Source: Saturnia japonica (Eukaryota > Arthropoda > Insecta > Lepidoptera > Saturniidae). Taken from it: a DNA stretch of 64,000 bases. The stretch covers positions 13,600,501 through 13,664,500 of the forward strand of contig CM065321.1 of assembly GCA_033032175.1 (NCBI GenBank), in the 5' to 3' direction. Positions within the stretch are counted from its first letter, which is position 1. Each line of letters begins with the position of its first letter. Positions 49,901 to 58,344 of this stretch are shown here, one piece after another. A program made the translations under genes and the position numbers. The notes under the pieces are model-generated. The model searched no databases. It worked only from the letters and a program-made list of their open reading frames with translations, and had not been told where the DNA came from.

Positions 49901-52900
49901 ACATATAATGTCAATACCATGCAAACAGTGATAACCCCCATCTATGATTTTCTTTTGGTTTGTCGTGTTCTGAAATTAGCTGGTGTATATGCAGTAATAT
50001 AGCGGGGTGGTAGGGATTACGACCACAATACACATAGTTATAAACCCATCTATGATTTTCTTTTGGTTTTTTTTTGGTATTGTATTGCTATATTAATAAA
50101 TCTCTAGTCATGTCTGTACTTTTAATATTTTTACAAAATTTCCCAATACGCATATTATATGAAAGATACTGATCACGAATATGCCATTAAATATTTTGTA
50201 TGTCCGGATTTAACTCAAAAACGGCTTGACCGATTCTTATCAAATTTTGTACACGGGATGCTTATATCATCGGTCAGTTGATAGGGTATAAGAAATTTCA
50301 ATATTACTTTTAAACAATGTAAAAAAAAATTAAAAATTTATATTTTCGAAAATTGAATTAAGTACACGGGAAGTATAAGCCATTCCATGAATCATAAGTA
50401 ATGAGAAGTTTCAATATCACTTTTGAGAACTGTAAAAAAAAAGAAATTTTCAAAAAATTAAAATTTCATTAATTCTTAACCGATTTAATGAAATTTTATA
50501 CACGGGAAGTCTATCTATTTACTTAATGGGCTATAAAAATTGTCAATATTACTTCTAGGATAAAAAAAAGTTGCACTCTGGGAGTGCCGACAGAAGTGAA
50601 CTTAGTTATTGGGTTATGAATAGCATTTTTTGTATGAATTGTATTTTATTAATTATTAGAAACTTTAAAATACATTTAATATTCTTTTATGAAAGACGCG
50701 TTCGCAGTTTGCCATATGTTCATGCATATATGCACACACTATAGCTGCATCTCGTAAAGGTGTCGCGAGTCCAGAGATCTCATCTAAAAATATGCGTACC
50801 ACGCTAAATGAAGTTTTCACTTCAAAAAGTAATTCAAAAAGTTTCATTTTCATCAATTCTCAATCGATTCTGTTCAAATTTTGTAAACGGGAAACATACA
50901 TCATACCTACTATAATTGAAAGTCTGAATTAATAATGCAATAGAATAATAGTTTATAACCGATTTTGATGAAAATTGTACACGGGAAATTTATGCCACTC
51001 CTCAATTGATACGGCATATTAACTGTTAACAATATGTGTAAAAATAAAGGAATTTAAATAATTATTGCGTAGTAACAAACGCGTGCGGAGCCGCGGGCAC
51101 ACCGCTAGTGTAATTATATGGATAGTAGTCGCTTAGTGTGGAAATGTTACAAGCTCTTCTTGTCCTTGGAAAGCGTCCTCTACAGGGCATCGACAAAACT
51201 TTCTTATCTGTATAAATAAAATGATCGAGGTTTGCCGCCCATTACGCAAAAAACTACTAAGCATATTTTGATCAATATTTTTTGTTTTAACACTTGGTCC
51301 TTTAAAAAAAAATTACATGGAATTTTCTTTCAATCAAACTTCATTCAAGATTTAAGAAACAGCTATTTTTAGAAGTATTATGCGTTCTTCTGTCGTTCAC
51401 GTGAACGAAGCCGCGGGCACAATAGTATTACTATAACGCTCTTTTCAGAACACTCGCTTCTTGATTCTAACATAGCTTATTTATTGTAGTAAATACACAC
51501 ATGCAACTGTTTTTATGTACTACCCGTGCGCGATAAGTTGAGACTCGCCAGGAATGCAACCCACCGCCCGCCACCTTGTAACTTTCCCTCAAGCTCTCGT
51601 GTTGTACTGTAGGCAACGCCATTTTTTTACACATCTTAGTCTCGTACTGTCTTACGTCACGCAACGACGACGCGCTCCGATTTTATAATCTTATTTGATA
51701 CTGATTCGTTAATAGTTATTTGAGTTATTGCTATATTTTATTGTTATTTTTTGTGTTAAGTTTATTGTTATAATGAAGGGTGTAAAACTTTACATAGTGG
51801 AGAGAGAAATCCCGTGTTAAAAGTGTTGGACTTTTTTGAAAACGAAAAACGGAACAAACAGTTGTGTTTACCTGTTGATCAGGCAGTAAAAAGTACCTGT
51901 ATGGCAACGGGAGTTTCGAAAGCCACGTTGCTGAGGATCAAAAGTGAAGCCAAGCGCTTACGAACTGCTTCACCGACACCTGGTAGTTCTACAGCTGAGA
52001 ATGAAATAAAATTGTCGACTCCAGGTAAAAAAACCCAAAAGAAATGTAAGGATGCGAGACATTTTTTGGTTCATAAACCAGACATTCGAGCTTGGCGGGC
52101 AAGGTACCTACGACTTCTTAAGGGGAACGACGACCTAGGTGCCGCAAAAAGACCAATCATCTATGTCGACTGTAGCGACATCTCTCGCCACAACTGACGC
52201 ATCCTACATCGCGCTATAGAAATTAACTCAATCGTTGAGTATATATACAAGAACCCGACTACAACCGTGGGGGGCAGCTGCCCGACAGACATAGCACCCG
52301 TCTGGCCGGAGGATCCTCTCTTTTCTATGGCGGTTGAGGAACTTTACTCTCTGTTCCTCATCTCCGCTAAAGTGGTGACCCCACCGTGATACGTCAGCAC
52401 AACCTTCTTCACAAAGCTACCTCATCATCACTTCCTCAAGCTTTCGAGCAGCGAGTCAATACAACCGGCCAGCATCCACGGCTACTACGAGTATCCTGAC
52501 CATACGCATGCAGCGGACGCGCATTCCTGGTCAGCCCCACAGCCTTTTCAGCAACCTTGGCACGGCACACTGCACTTCGGCCGGTCAGCAAGCAGCAGAA
52601 GACGCACTTCTCTCTTGGTCGACGCAGCAGCCAGTCACTACGCAGCACTGCAACACTCCGACTCACTGGAGCATTCTTGCAGCATCACCCCGACTCACTG
52701 GGGCAATCACCGCAGACAGTTTCGACTCACCGAGAACTATGCGGCGTCACCCCGACTCACTGGGGCAATCACCGCAGACAGTTTCGACTCACCGTGAACT
52801 ATGCGGCATCTAGTTCCGACTGACTGGAACATTCCACTGGCACGGCAAGCATAACAAAGATGTATGGACGACTCAACCTGCTATCGACCTCCGGTCTTGG

Positions 52901-55683
52901 AGGGGAGTGATGTAGCGACATCTCTCGCCACAACTGACGCGTCGACGCATCTACATAGCGACATCTATCGAGCCACATACGACGCATCCTACATCGCGCT
53001 ATAGAAATTAACTCAATCGTTGAGTATATATATAAGAACCCGACTACAACCGTCGGGGCAGCTGCCCGCCAGACATAGCACCCGTCTGGCCGGAGGATTC
53101 CTCCCTTTTCTATGGCGGATGAGAAACTTTACTCTCTGTTCCTCACCTCCGCTAAATCGACGAAACCTGGATTCACTTACATTACTCAATGAGCAAATTC
53201 TGGCAAAATAGTACAGATGCATTAGTAAAAAAAATCATAGTGCCAGTCAAAGATGGGTGATCGTTCGTGCAGGAGAGAATGGGTTCGTGAATGGGGCTGC
53301 ACTAGTATACAAATGTAAAAGTAATTCAGTAGACTACCACCATGAAATGGATACGACAAATTTTAAAAAGTGGATTACAGAAGAATTTATTCCCAATTTG
53401 CCACCCAATAGCATAGTGGTTCTAGATAGTGCACCCTACCACTCTACACAAATAAATAAACCACCCACAAGTGTTGCAACAAAAGATGTTATCAGACAAT
53501 GGTTATTAGACAACAACATACCGTACGACGAAAAAATTAAAAAACCTGAGTTACACCATTTATTATATATAAATAAACCACCAAAACAATATATGATAGA
53601 TGAAATATTTAAAGAAAATGGCCATGAAGTTGTAGGCTTACCACCTTATATGTGTGACCTGAACCCGATTGAATACATATGGAATTTAATAAAGCAAAGA
53701 GTAGCGAACAAAAATATAAATCAATCCGAAAAATAAATAGAAAAATTAACATGGGATGCCATTAACAGCATAACTGAAAGCGACTGGCAAAAAGAAGTCT
53801 TCCAGAAGAAGAAGACTGGCAAATCCTGAATAATATTTTGCATTATTTCCTTAACCTCTCCCTTATTACCTGTTATTAACAAAGCCATTATACTGTTACA
53901 CAGAGACCAGCGCAGTTCCATAAGGCCCATAAGTGCGAGCGAGAGGTCTGATAAAAAATATTCATGACTCAGTTCGCACGCTTGTAATAGCTCAAGTATA
54001 ATAAATATAAGGCGGCGTTGTTCCGAGTACAACACTCGCTACATTAAAAAAAAATAGCAGAGGCGAAGTCGCGGGTGGAAACTTGTGATTTTTTTTTAAC
54101 AGTACAACCATGCGTCTATGGCGTCACCGCCCCCAGGTCTCAACTTATTGCGCACGGGTAGCATATATATATTTTTTAACATAATGTAACAAATTCAGTT
54201 AATAAAAGTTGAAATTGTTGTTTTTGATTATAGAATATGGGGTTATTTAAACTTCCAAACAATCAAACTGTTGAAATTGAACTCACAGAGGAGATATTGC
54301 CATTAAATATAAAGAAAGAAACCGAGAATAAAAATTACCAGGTACCCATAAAAGAGGAGATACTAGAAGATCAAGGTATAATCGATAATGCTGAAGACAC
54401 GAGTATACATTGTGATGTTCTGATAACACCTCAAGAATTTCAATGCAAAATCTGTGGTATAATATTTAAAAGTAGGTGAGTACCTATCACACTCTTGTAT
54501 ATTATTATTTATGTAGTTCACAAACAAACTTCATATGTATTATTATCTCGCACACCTTAGTGAAATTCTAAAAAGTCATAACAAAACCCAGAGCAAGTAC
54601 ACTGCCTTGGGTTAATTATTTGGGCCTTAACTTCTTCGTTTCCCTATAGGTCTTTTAACCTTTAAATTAGTCCCTACTGAATGTTACGCCATGGGTGCGG
54701 CAACTTAATTAATTCCATATTTTTATTACATTTGCAGTGTTAATTTATTGAATCACAATAATGAACATCTAACAGTTGAAATAAACGTACCAAAGGATGA
54801 TGAAGTGAATGAATTTTACCAGTGCCAATATTGCGACAAAGGTTTTAATAATTATGATATTATGCTCGCACATGTCAGCGATGTTCATAGTAAGAAATTA
54901 CCCAAGGGCAAATTATGCGGAAAGCGATTGAAGAGCGCACCGAATTATAATGAACATGTAGTGCTTTCACACACACAAATGACTTCAAACCAAGTAATTG
55001 AAAACAGTGTTAAATGTAAATATTGCAATTTAAGTTTCAAAAACAGATATAGATTGTGTAAACATACGAAACTATGTCGTATCGGTAAGGAAATTAAACA
55101 TAAATGTGACACATGCGAGCGTGTTTATGCGTGCAGAAGGAATTTAACATATCACATAAAAAGGGCTCATTTTGATTACGGGAGAATGTTTGCATGTTGG
55201 TGTGGGAAACAGTTAAATACACCGATACATTTAAGTCGACATATAAAGCGGCAGCATGATGGCAAAATGCAAGATAGAAATAATGACATCCAATGTGACC
55301 TTTGCCAGAAACTTTTTAAAACAAAACACTATTTATTGAAACATAAAAAAGATGTACATTATGATTATGGTAAAGTATTTGAATGTTGGTGCGGGAAACA
55401 GTTTCGTTCGCCGAAACTCTTATATCAACATAAGAGGCGGCAGCATGATGGTACAAGTAACGATATAATTAACGAGAAAGTCCAATGTGACTATTGCCAG
55501 AAAGGTTTCAAGACGAAACACTATTTATCAAAACATATAAAAGACGTTCATTATGATTATGGTAAAGTATTTAAATGTTGGTGCGGGAAACAGTTCCGTT
55601 CGCCGAAACTCTTACACCGACATATGAAGCGGCCGCATAATGGTAAAATTAAAAATAGGAATAAGCGTCAAAGTCGAACGTGA
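46989..55683 (+). CDS. C2H2 zinc-finger protein, 4 exons, about 495 aa
   Basis: Exons are 46989-47141, 47278-47424, 54234-54475 and 54738-55683, all GT-AG, phases 0, 0, 2, for a single 1488-base frame. A nuclear DNA-binding role is inferred from the fingers. The N-terminal 180 residues are acidic and hold four SUMO-acceptor-type motifs (IKQE, VKKE, IKKE, IKEE). About ten fingers follow. The first is split by intron 3 (CKICGIIF / NLLNHNNEH). One finger has a single Cys, and one is CCHC. The last six alternate normal C-x2-C fingers with C-x1-C fingers (CWCGKQ). The last two pairs are tandem duplicates about 192 bp apart. The reading frame ends by a frameshift into the next, decayed duplicate. 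AATAAA lies at 56134. Intron 2 (6.8 kb) hosts a nested transposon. Confidence 0.85.
47490..47860 (-). mobile_element. Helitron-like element family 2, inverted copy, zinc-finger intron 2
   Basis: Begins CTAGCAGTTGCCCAATGATC after a host A and contains the blocks of 23135-23471 in reverse order (AACCAGCAACTTTTTAATCA, CTTACTGTCACTTTTCATTG, GGGGTACAAAGTTTTTGCTT). Confidence 0.6.
47861..49156. other. Zinc-finger intron 2, nothing recognised
   Basis: No exon with matching phase and no element with defined ends. A T run of 22 lies at about 48919. Confidence 0.4.
49157..49850 (+). repeat. Dispersed repeat interrupted by about 400 bp
   Basis: The part 49157-49333 (AATATTATAAATGCGAAAGT, GGGAAAGGACATAGGGTAC, AGGGGATGAAAGTTTC) and the part 49733-49850 (AAGTTTGTATGAA, TTCATATTTATGCTTTTGG, CCGGTACAATAAGG) are consecutive in the copy at 958-1255 but are separated here. 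The intervening piece has no recognised ends. Confidence 0.6.
50165..51111 (+). mobile_element. Helitron-like element with internal imperfect repeats
   Basis: Ends GCCGCGGGCACACCGCTAG with a host T, the terminal pattern of the other Helitrons here. The body repeats a block built on GTACACGGGAAGT plus TTTCAATATCACTTTTGA and AATTTTCA at about 50250, 50363, 50498, 50885 and 50978. A second, separate 3' end-like piece (GAACGAAGCCGCGGGCACAA) lies at 51402-51421. Confidence 0.55.
52171..53156 (+). mobile_element. TRIM: non-coding miniature LTR retrotransposon, 986 bp
   Basis: The 5' LTR is 52171-52371 and the 3' LTR 52911-53156. Both begin TGTAGCGACATCTCTCGCCA and end CTCCGCTAAA. Target duplications TCGAC lie at 52166-52170 and 53157-53161, and removing one with the element restores the host frame (YVD|ETW). 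A primer-binding-site-like TGGTGACCCC starts one base after the 5' LTR. A purine tract (GGAGGGGAGTGA) ends at the 3' LTR. The 539 bp interior has no gag or pol, only a 62 bp unit repeated twice at 52685-52808. The 3' LTR has an extra 44-45 bp. Autonomous relatives must supply replication proteins. Confidence 0.9.
52685..52808. repeat. Two tandem 62 bp units inside the TRIM
   Basis: Each unit runs TCACCCCGACTCACTGGGGC, AATCACCGCAGACAGTTTCG, ACTCACCG, GAACTATGCGGC. The copies differ at only about two positions. A degenerate GACTCACTGGAGCATTC piece precedes them. Confidence 0.9.
54476..54737. other. Zinc-finger gene intron 3
   Basis: Starts GTGAGT and ends TTTGCAG, splitting the first C2H2 finger between its Cys pair and His pair. 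Nothing else is seen. Confidence 0.8.
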
Positions 55684-56050
55684 CTATTGCCTTCAACACG
55701 AAATAATATAATATATTAAAACCTATAAGTAAAAGAATTTCATTATGATTACGGTAAAGTATTTGAGTGTTGGTGCGGGAAACAGTTCCGTTTGCCGAAA
55801 CTCATATATCTACATAGGAAACGCCACATAATAGTGAAATTAAAGATAGAAATAACGGCAAAGTCCAATGTGACTATTCGTATAAAGTTTTAAACATGAA
55901 ATACTATTTATGAAAACATAAATAAAAGCTGTTCATTATGATTATGGTAAAGTATTGAATGTTGGTGCGGGAAACAGTTCCGTTTGCCGAAAATATCAAC
56001 ATACAAGTGGCCGCATAATGGTAAAATTAAAGATCGGAATAACGACGAAG
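55676..56050 (+). pseudogene. Two decayed zinc-finger modules downstream of the stop
   Basis: After the stop, two more copies of the 190 bp two-finger module follow in register, starting near 55673 and 55863. Both keep TCATTATGATTA, GGTAAAGTATT and TGTTGGTGCGGGAAACAGTT, but they carry stops and indels throughout. The TGA that ends the gene arises because the first decayed copy is entered in a shifted frame (the TGTGAC of intact modules is read as TGA). They now form the 3' UTR before AATAAA at 56134. Confidence 0.85.
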
Positions 56051-56133
56051 TAAAGTAAAATATCATTTTACTCAGTTTTCTTAAAATTAACCATTGTACG
56101 TACTTTCTAAACACTGTTCAATGTCAGATGTAC

Positions 56134-56139
56134 AATAAA
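56134..56139 (+). terminator. Poly-A signal of the zinc-finger gene
   Basis: AATAAA in GTACAATAAAATG, about 450 bases after the stop codon and beyond the decayed modules. Confidence 0.6.
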
Positions 56140-56250
56140 ATGTTATTTTACTGTATAGCCTTAAGTTGTTGTCAATGGTACATTTTACCCGTACGTATTC
56201 GTTATTTATTATGTGAAAATTAACACATTTTGAGAATTTTCATTTTACAG

Positions 56251-56341
56251 TCACAAACTTGAGAAAAAGGTAAATGGAGCCTTTAGAACAACAAATGTGG
56301 TGGGACAAGCATTTAGCTCTGTATCCCTGACAACCAGATAA
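56251..56341 (+). CDS. Possible short terminal exon
   Basis: A CATTTTACAG acceptor opens a 29-codon frame (CAC AAA CTT start, encoding HKLEKKVNGAFRTTNVVGQA and FSSVSLTTR) ending in TAA. It is in phase 2, like the donor after exon 3 of the zinc-finger gene, which would give Ser at the join but would break the first finger. No poly-A signal of the usual form follows closely. It may be chance. Confidence 0.25.
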
Positions 56342-56735
56342 CATCACGTGCGATCGTGTGAGTAATGTTACCAGAGCAGATAAATAACTTTTACCATTCC
56401 AACAGTGAAGTGTTGTAGTGTAGTCGTAAATCCTTCATCTGTCATCAACAATTGCTTTTATTGTTCTTGAAATGAAGGACCCGGTGTGATTCGATAGTTG
56501 TTTTAAATTTGAAAATATGAAAGTATTATGGCATGTGTACAGTTCTACTCACCTTGGGTTGCCGCAAGTCGGGTCTTGTGTCCCGGGACGTGGCTTCGCT
56601 CCAGAAATGGGTTTTTTTTTACACACGGCACAATTTTATAGTAGTTTTTTAGTGTTTTAGAATATTTGCGTGCGCGAGCTATTCAGATCCGATGTCGTAG
56701 TATGCGTTTGAGATTGTTGGCGGTTATTTTGGATT
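56342..56735. other. Intergenic, nothing recognised
   Basis: No gene or element with defined ends. Confidence 0.4.
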
Positions 56736-57410
56736 TTAGATTTTTGCTAGAGATACTAAATTGCTTAGGTCTCTATAATTTTTACTTTGAAAAACTAGCT
56801 CAGTTCGCCTGTTCTTCATAATACCCGCCCATAACATAACTGTTGAGCCGCTGTATGGATGAACTTCCTGAACGCACCTGAGTCTTTCAGTATTTCCGGG
56901 CCGACGATACACTCGCACCCTTCTTGTATCAGGCTTAAACCCGAATCGCGACTCATCGGAAAACATAATTTTATCTCATTGTTCCTGGGTCCATGTTATG
57001 CGTTCTCTACACCATTCATATCGACGAGCGCGATTCCCGTAACGTATCGGTGGGCACCTGATTGGGCGTCGAGCTCGTAGGCCGTACTCATGCAGTCGAT
57101 TTCGCACAGTTTGAGGACTTACATCAACACCACTTGAAATTTGTAGCCTCAAACTTATCTCTCGAGCGGTTAACATCGGCTGGCGTCTTGCAGTCATTTG
57201 TATGTACCGGTCTTGCCGAGTGGTTGTACTCCTTTTACGGCCTGGATGCTGTTCAGCGGGTTCTCCTGTATTATTGTAGCGCTGCCAAAGACGACAAATA
57301 ACACTTCTATAAATGCCAAAATGTCGAGATACCTGAGATTGTTTACTTCCCGCTTGCAACATCCCTACAGCTCTTTGCATTTCATCTGCCATCAAATGAC
57401 GTCGCTTCAT
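56736..57410 (-). pseudogene. Tc1-like transposase, truncated
   Basis: ATG at 57410 starts MKRRHLMADEMQRAVGMLQA. A paired-like helix-turn-helix follows (SQVSRHFGIYRSVICRLWQR), then a second DNA-binding part (TAREISLRLQISSGVDVSPQ, TVRNRLHE). The first catalytic Asp lies in MFSDESRF, with YSGSTVMLWAGI after it. An in-frame TGA at 56976-56978 replaces the Trp expected in EQWDKIMFSDE. The coding match ends after RRTELVFQ near 56780, before the second Asp and the Glu, so about 130 C-terminal residues are missing. No TIRs were found. Confidence 0.88.
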
Positions 57411-57431
57411 GACGTAAAGAATATCTAACAA

Positions 57432-58079
57432 TTCAATTTTGTCGCTAACTTTATTTAAATGGTTGGTAAAATTATAAAATCAATACTAAACGTAGCAATT
57501 AAAACGCACTTAAATTCAAACAAATTCGCAGTCATTTTAATTATATGAAAAAACAAAACATAATCAAATTTTTTTTTACAACCAGCCAGTATGTCATCAA
57601 TAACAAAAAAAGTTTACTTACCTACGCACTTTGTTTGAGTAAATATTTAGAAATTAATTAATATAAATGGAAAAATTTGTAATATCACGCATGTTGCTTA
57701 GACTTTTTTGATGTGTGTATTATATATGCTTTGTGACAAATTAAACGATACACCATCTTCCTTTTTTCGTTTTGGCGAAGAATTTTTACAATGTAATTGC
57801 ACATAAGGTGGCACATTTTCGAAATAATGCTAAAACACACGGGGTGCTGACATTGCATAACATACCCTTTCAAAATTGACACAATTGAATACTATTATGG
57901 GACATTTTCGTGTTCTGACCGGCTCCATCTGACTTTTTCTTAAATCGGTGCTTAAAATATCTTAAGATATCGTGCAATATGGTTATTTATCTTAAGATGT
58001 ACCTGTGACGTGCTCTCTGTGAGGAGCGTGGTGTGTCGATGACTCGACTCTCACACCACTGACACCACTGTTAAGTAGC
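57432..58079. other. Intergenic, nothing recognised
   Basis: AT-rich DNA. CTTAAGATATCGTGC and ATCTTAAGATG near 57960-58000 form a short inverted pair of unknown meaning. Confidence 0.4.
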
Positions 58080-58344
58080 GGTGGGCGATTATGAGTTAAA
58101 CTAATATAAACATTCGATTATGAAGATATCTCGATTATAGCCATTAGTAATTACTAATATTAGTAGTTACTAATTTGATAGAATTAGTATTTATTACGAC
58201 CGAACGACCTTTTTTTTAGCTAATTGGTATATATGTTCTTGTAAAGACTTTGTTCTCAACTGCGAGACTTTTTTAGTTTCCCACTCTACATTTTTAATAA
58301 GTACTTACATTTCTCAATTCAGTTATCATTCATAATCGCCCACC
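58080..58344. mobile_element. MITE, 265 bp, with perfect 15 bp inverted repeats
   Basis: GGTGGGCGATTATGA at the left end and its exact complement at the right end. The interior is AT-rich and non-coding, with small palindromes (TAATTACTAATATTAGTAG). No target duplication of a standard size was visible, so the superfamily is open. Confidence 0.7.

Larger units (their letters stand above)
51773..53823 (+). pseudogene. DDE transposase (IS630/Tc1-mariner superfamily, long D-E spacing), disrupted
   Basis: The N-terminal helix-turn-helix region (ATGVSKATLLRIKSEAK) is followed by RPIIYVD, where the LTR element interrupts. The coding sequence resumes at 53157 with DETWIHLHYSMSKFWQ. Next come VVLDSAPYHS with the second catalytic Asp, then CDLNPIEYIWNLIKQRV with the Glu. 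81 residues separate that Asp and Glu, far more than the 34 of Tc1. Lesions seen are a frameshift near 51810, the LTR insertion at 52171, a frameshift near 53255 and an in-frame TAA at 53734, after which IEKLTWDAINSITESDWQKE continues in frame to 53829. Dead copy. Confidence 0.85.
51520..54161 (+). mobile_element. IS630/Tc1-mariner-superfamily transposon with 25 bp TIRs, interrupted by an LTR element
   Basis: The left TIR (51520-51544) reads CTACCCGTGCGCGATAAGTT then GAGAC. The right TIR (54137-54161) is its complement with one difference. Without the nested 986 bp element and its 5 bp target duplicate the transposon is 1651 bp. The left flank is TA. The right flank is CA, perhaps a mutated TA target. 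It lies in zinc-finger intron 2, in the gene's own orientation. Confidence 0.85.

Noticed and set aside
52436..52823. Overlapping frames inside the TRIM
   Set aside because: Arise from the 62 bp tandem units in a GC-rich non-coding interior; none resembles gag or pol.
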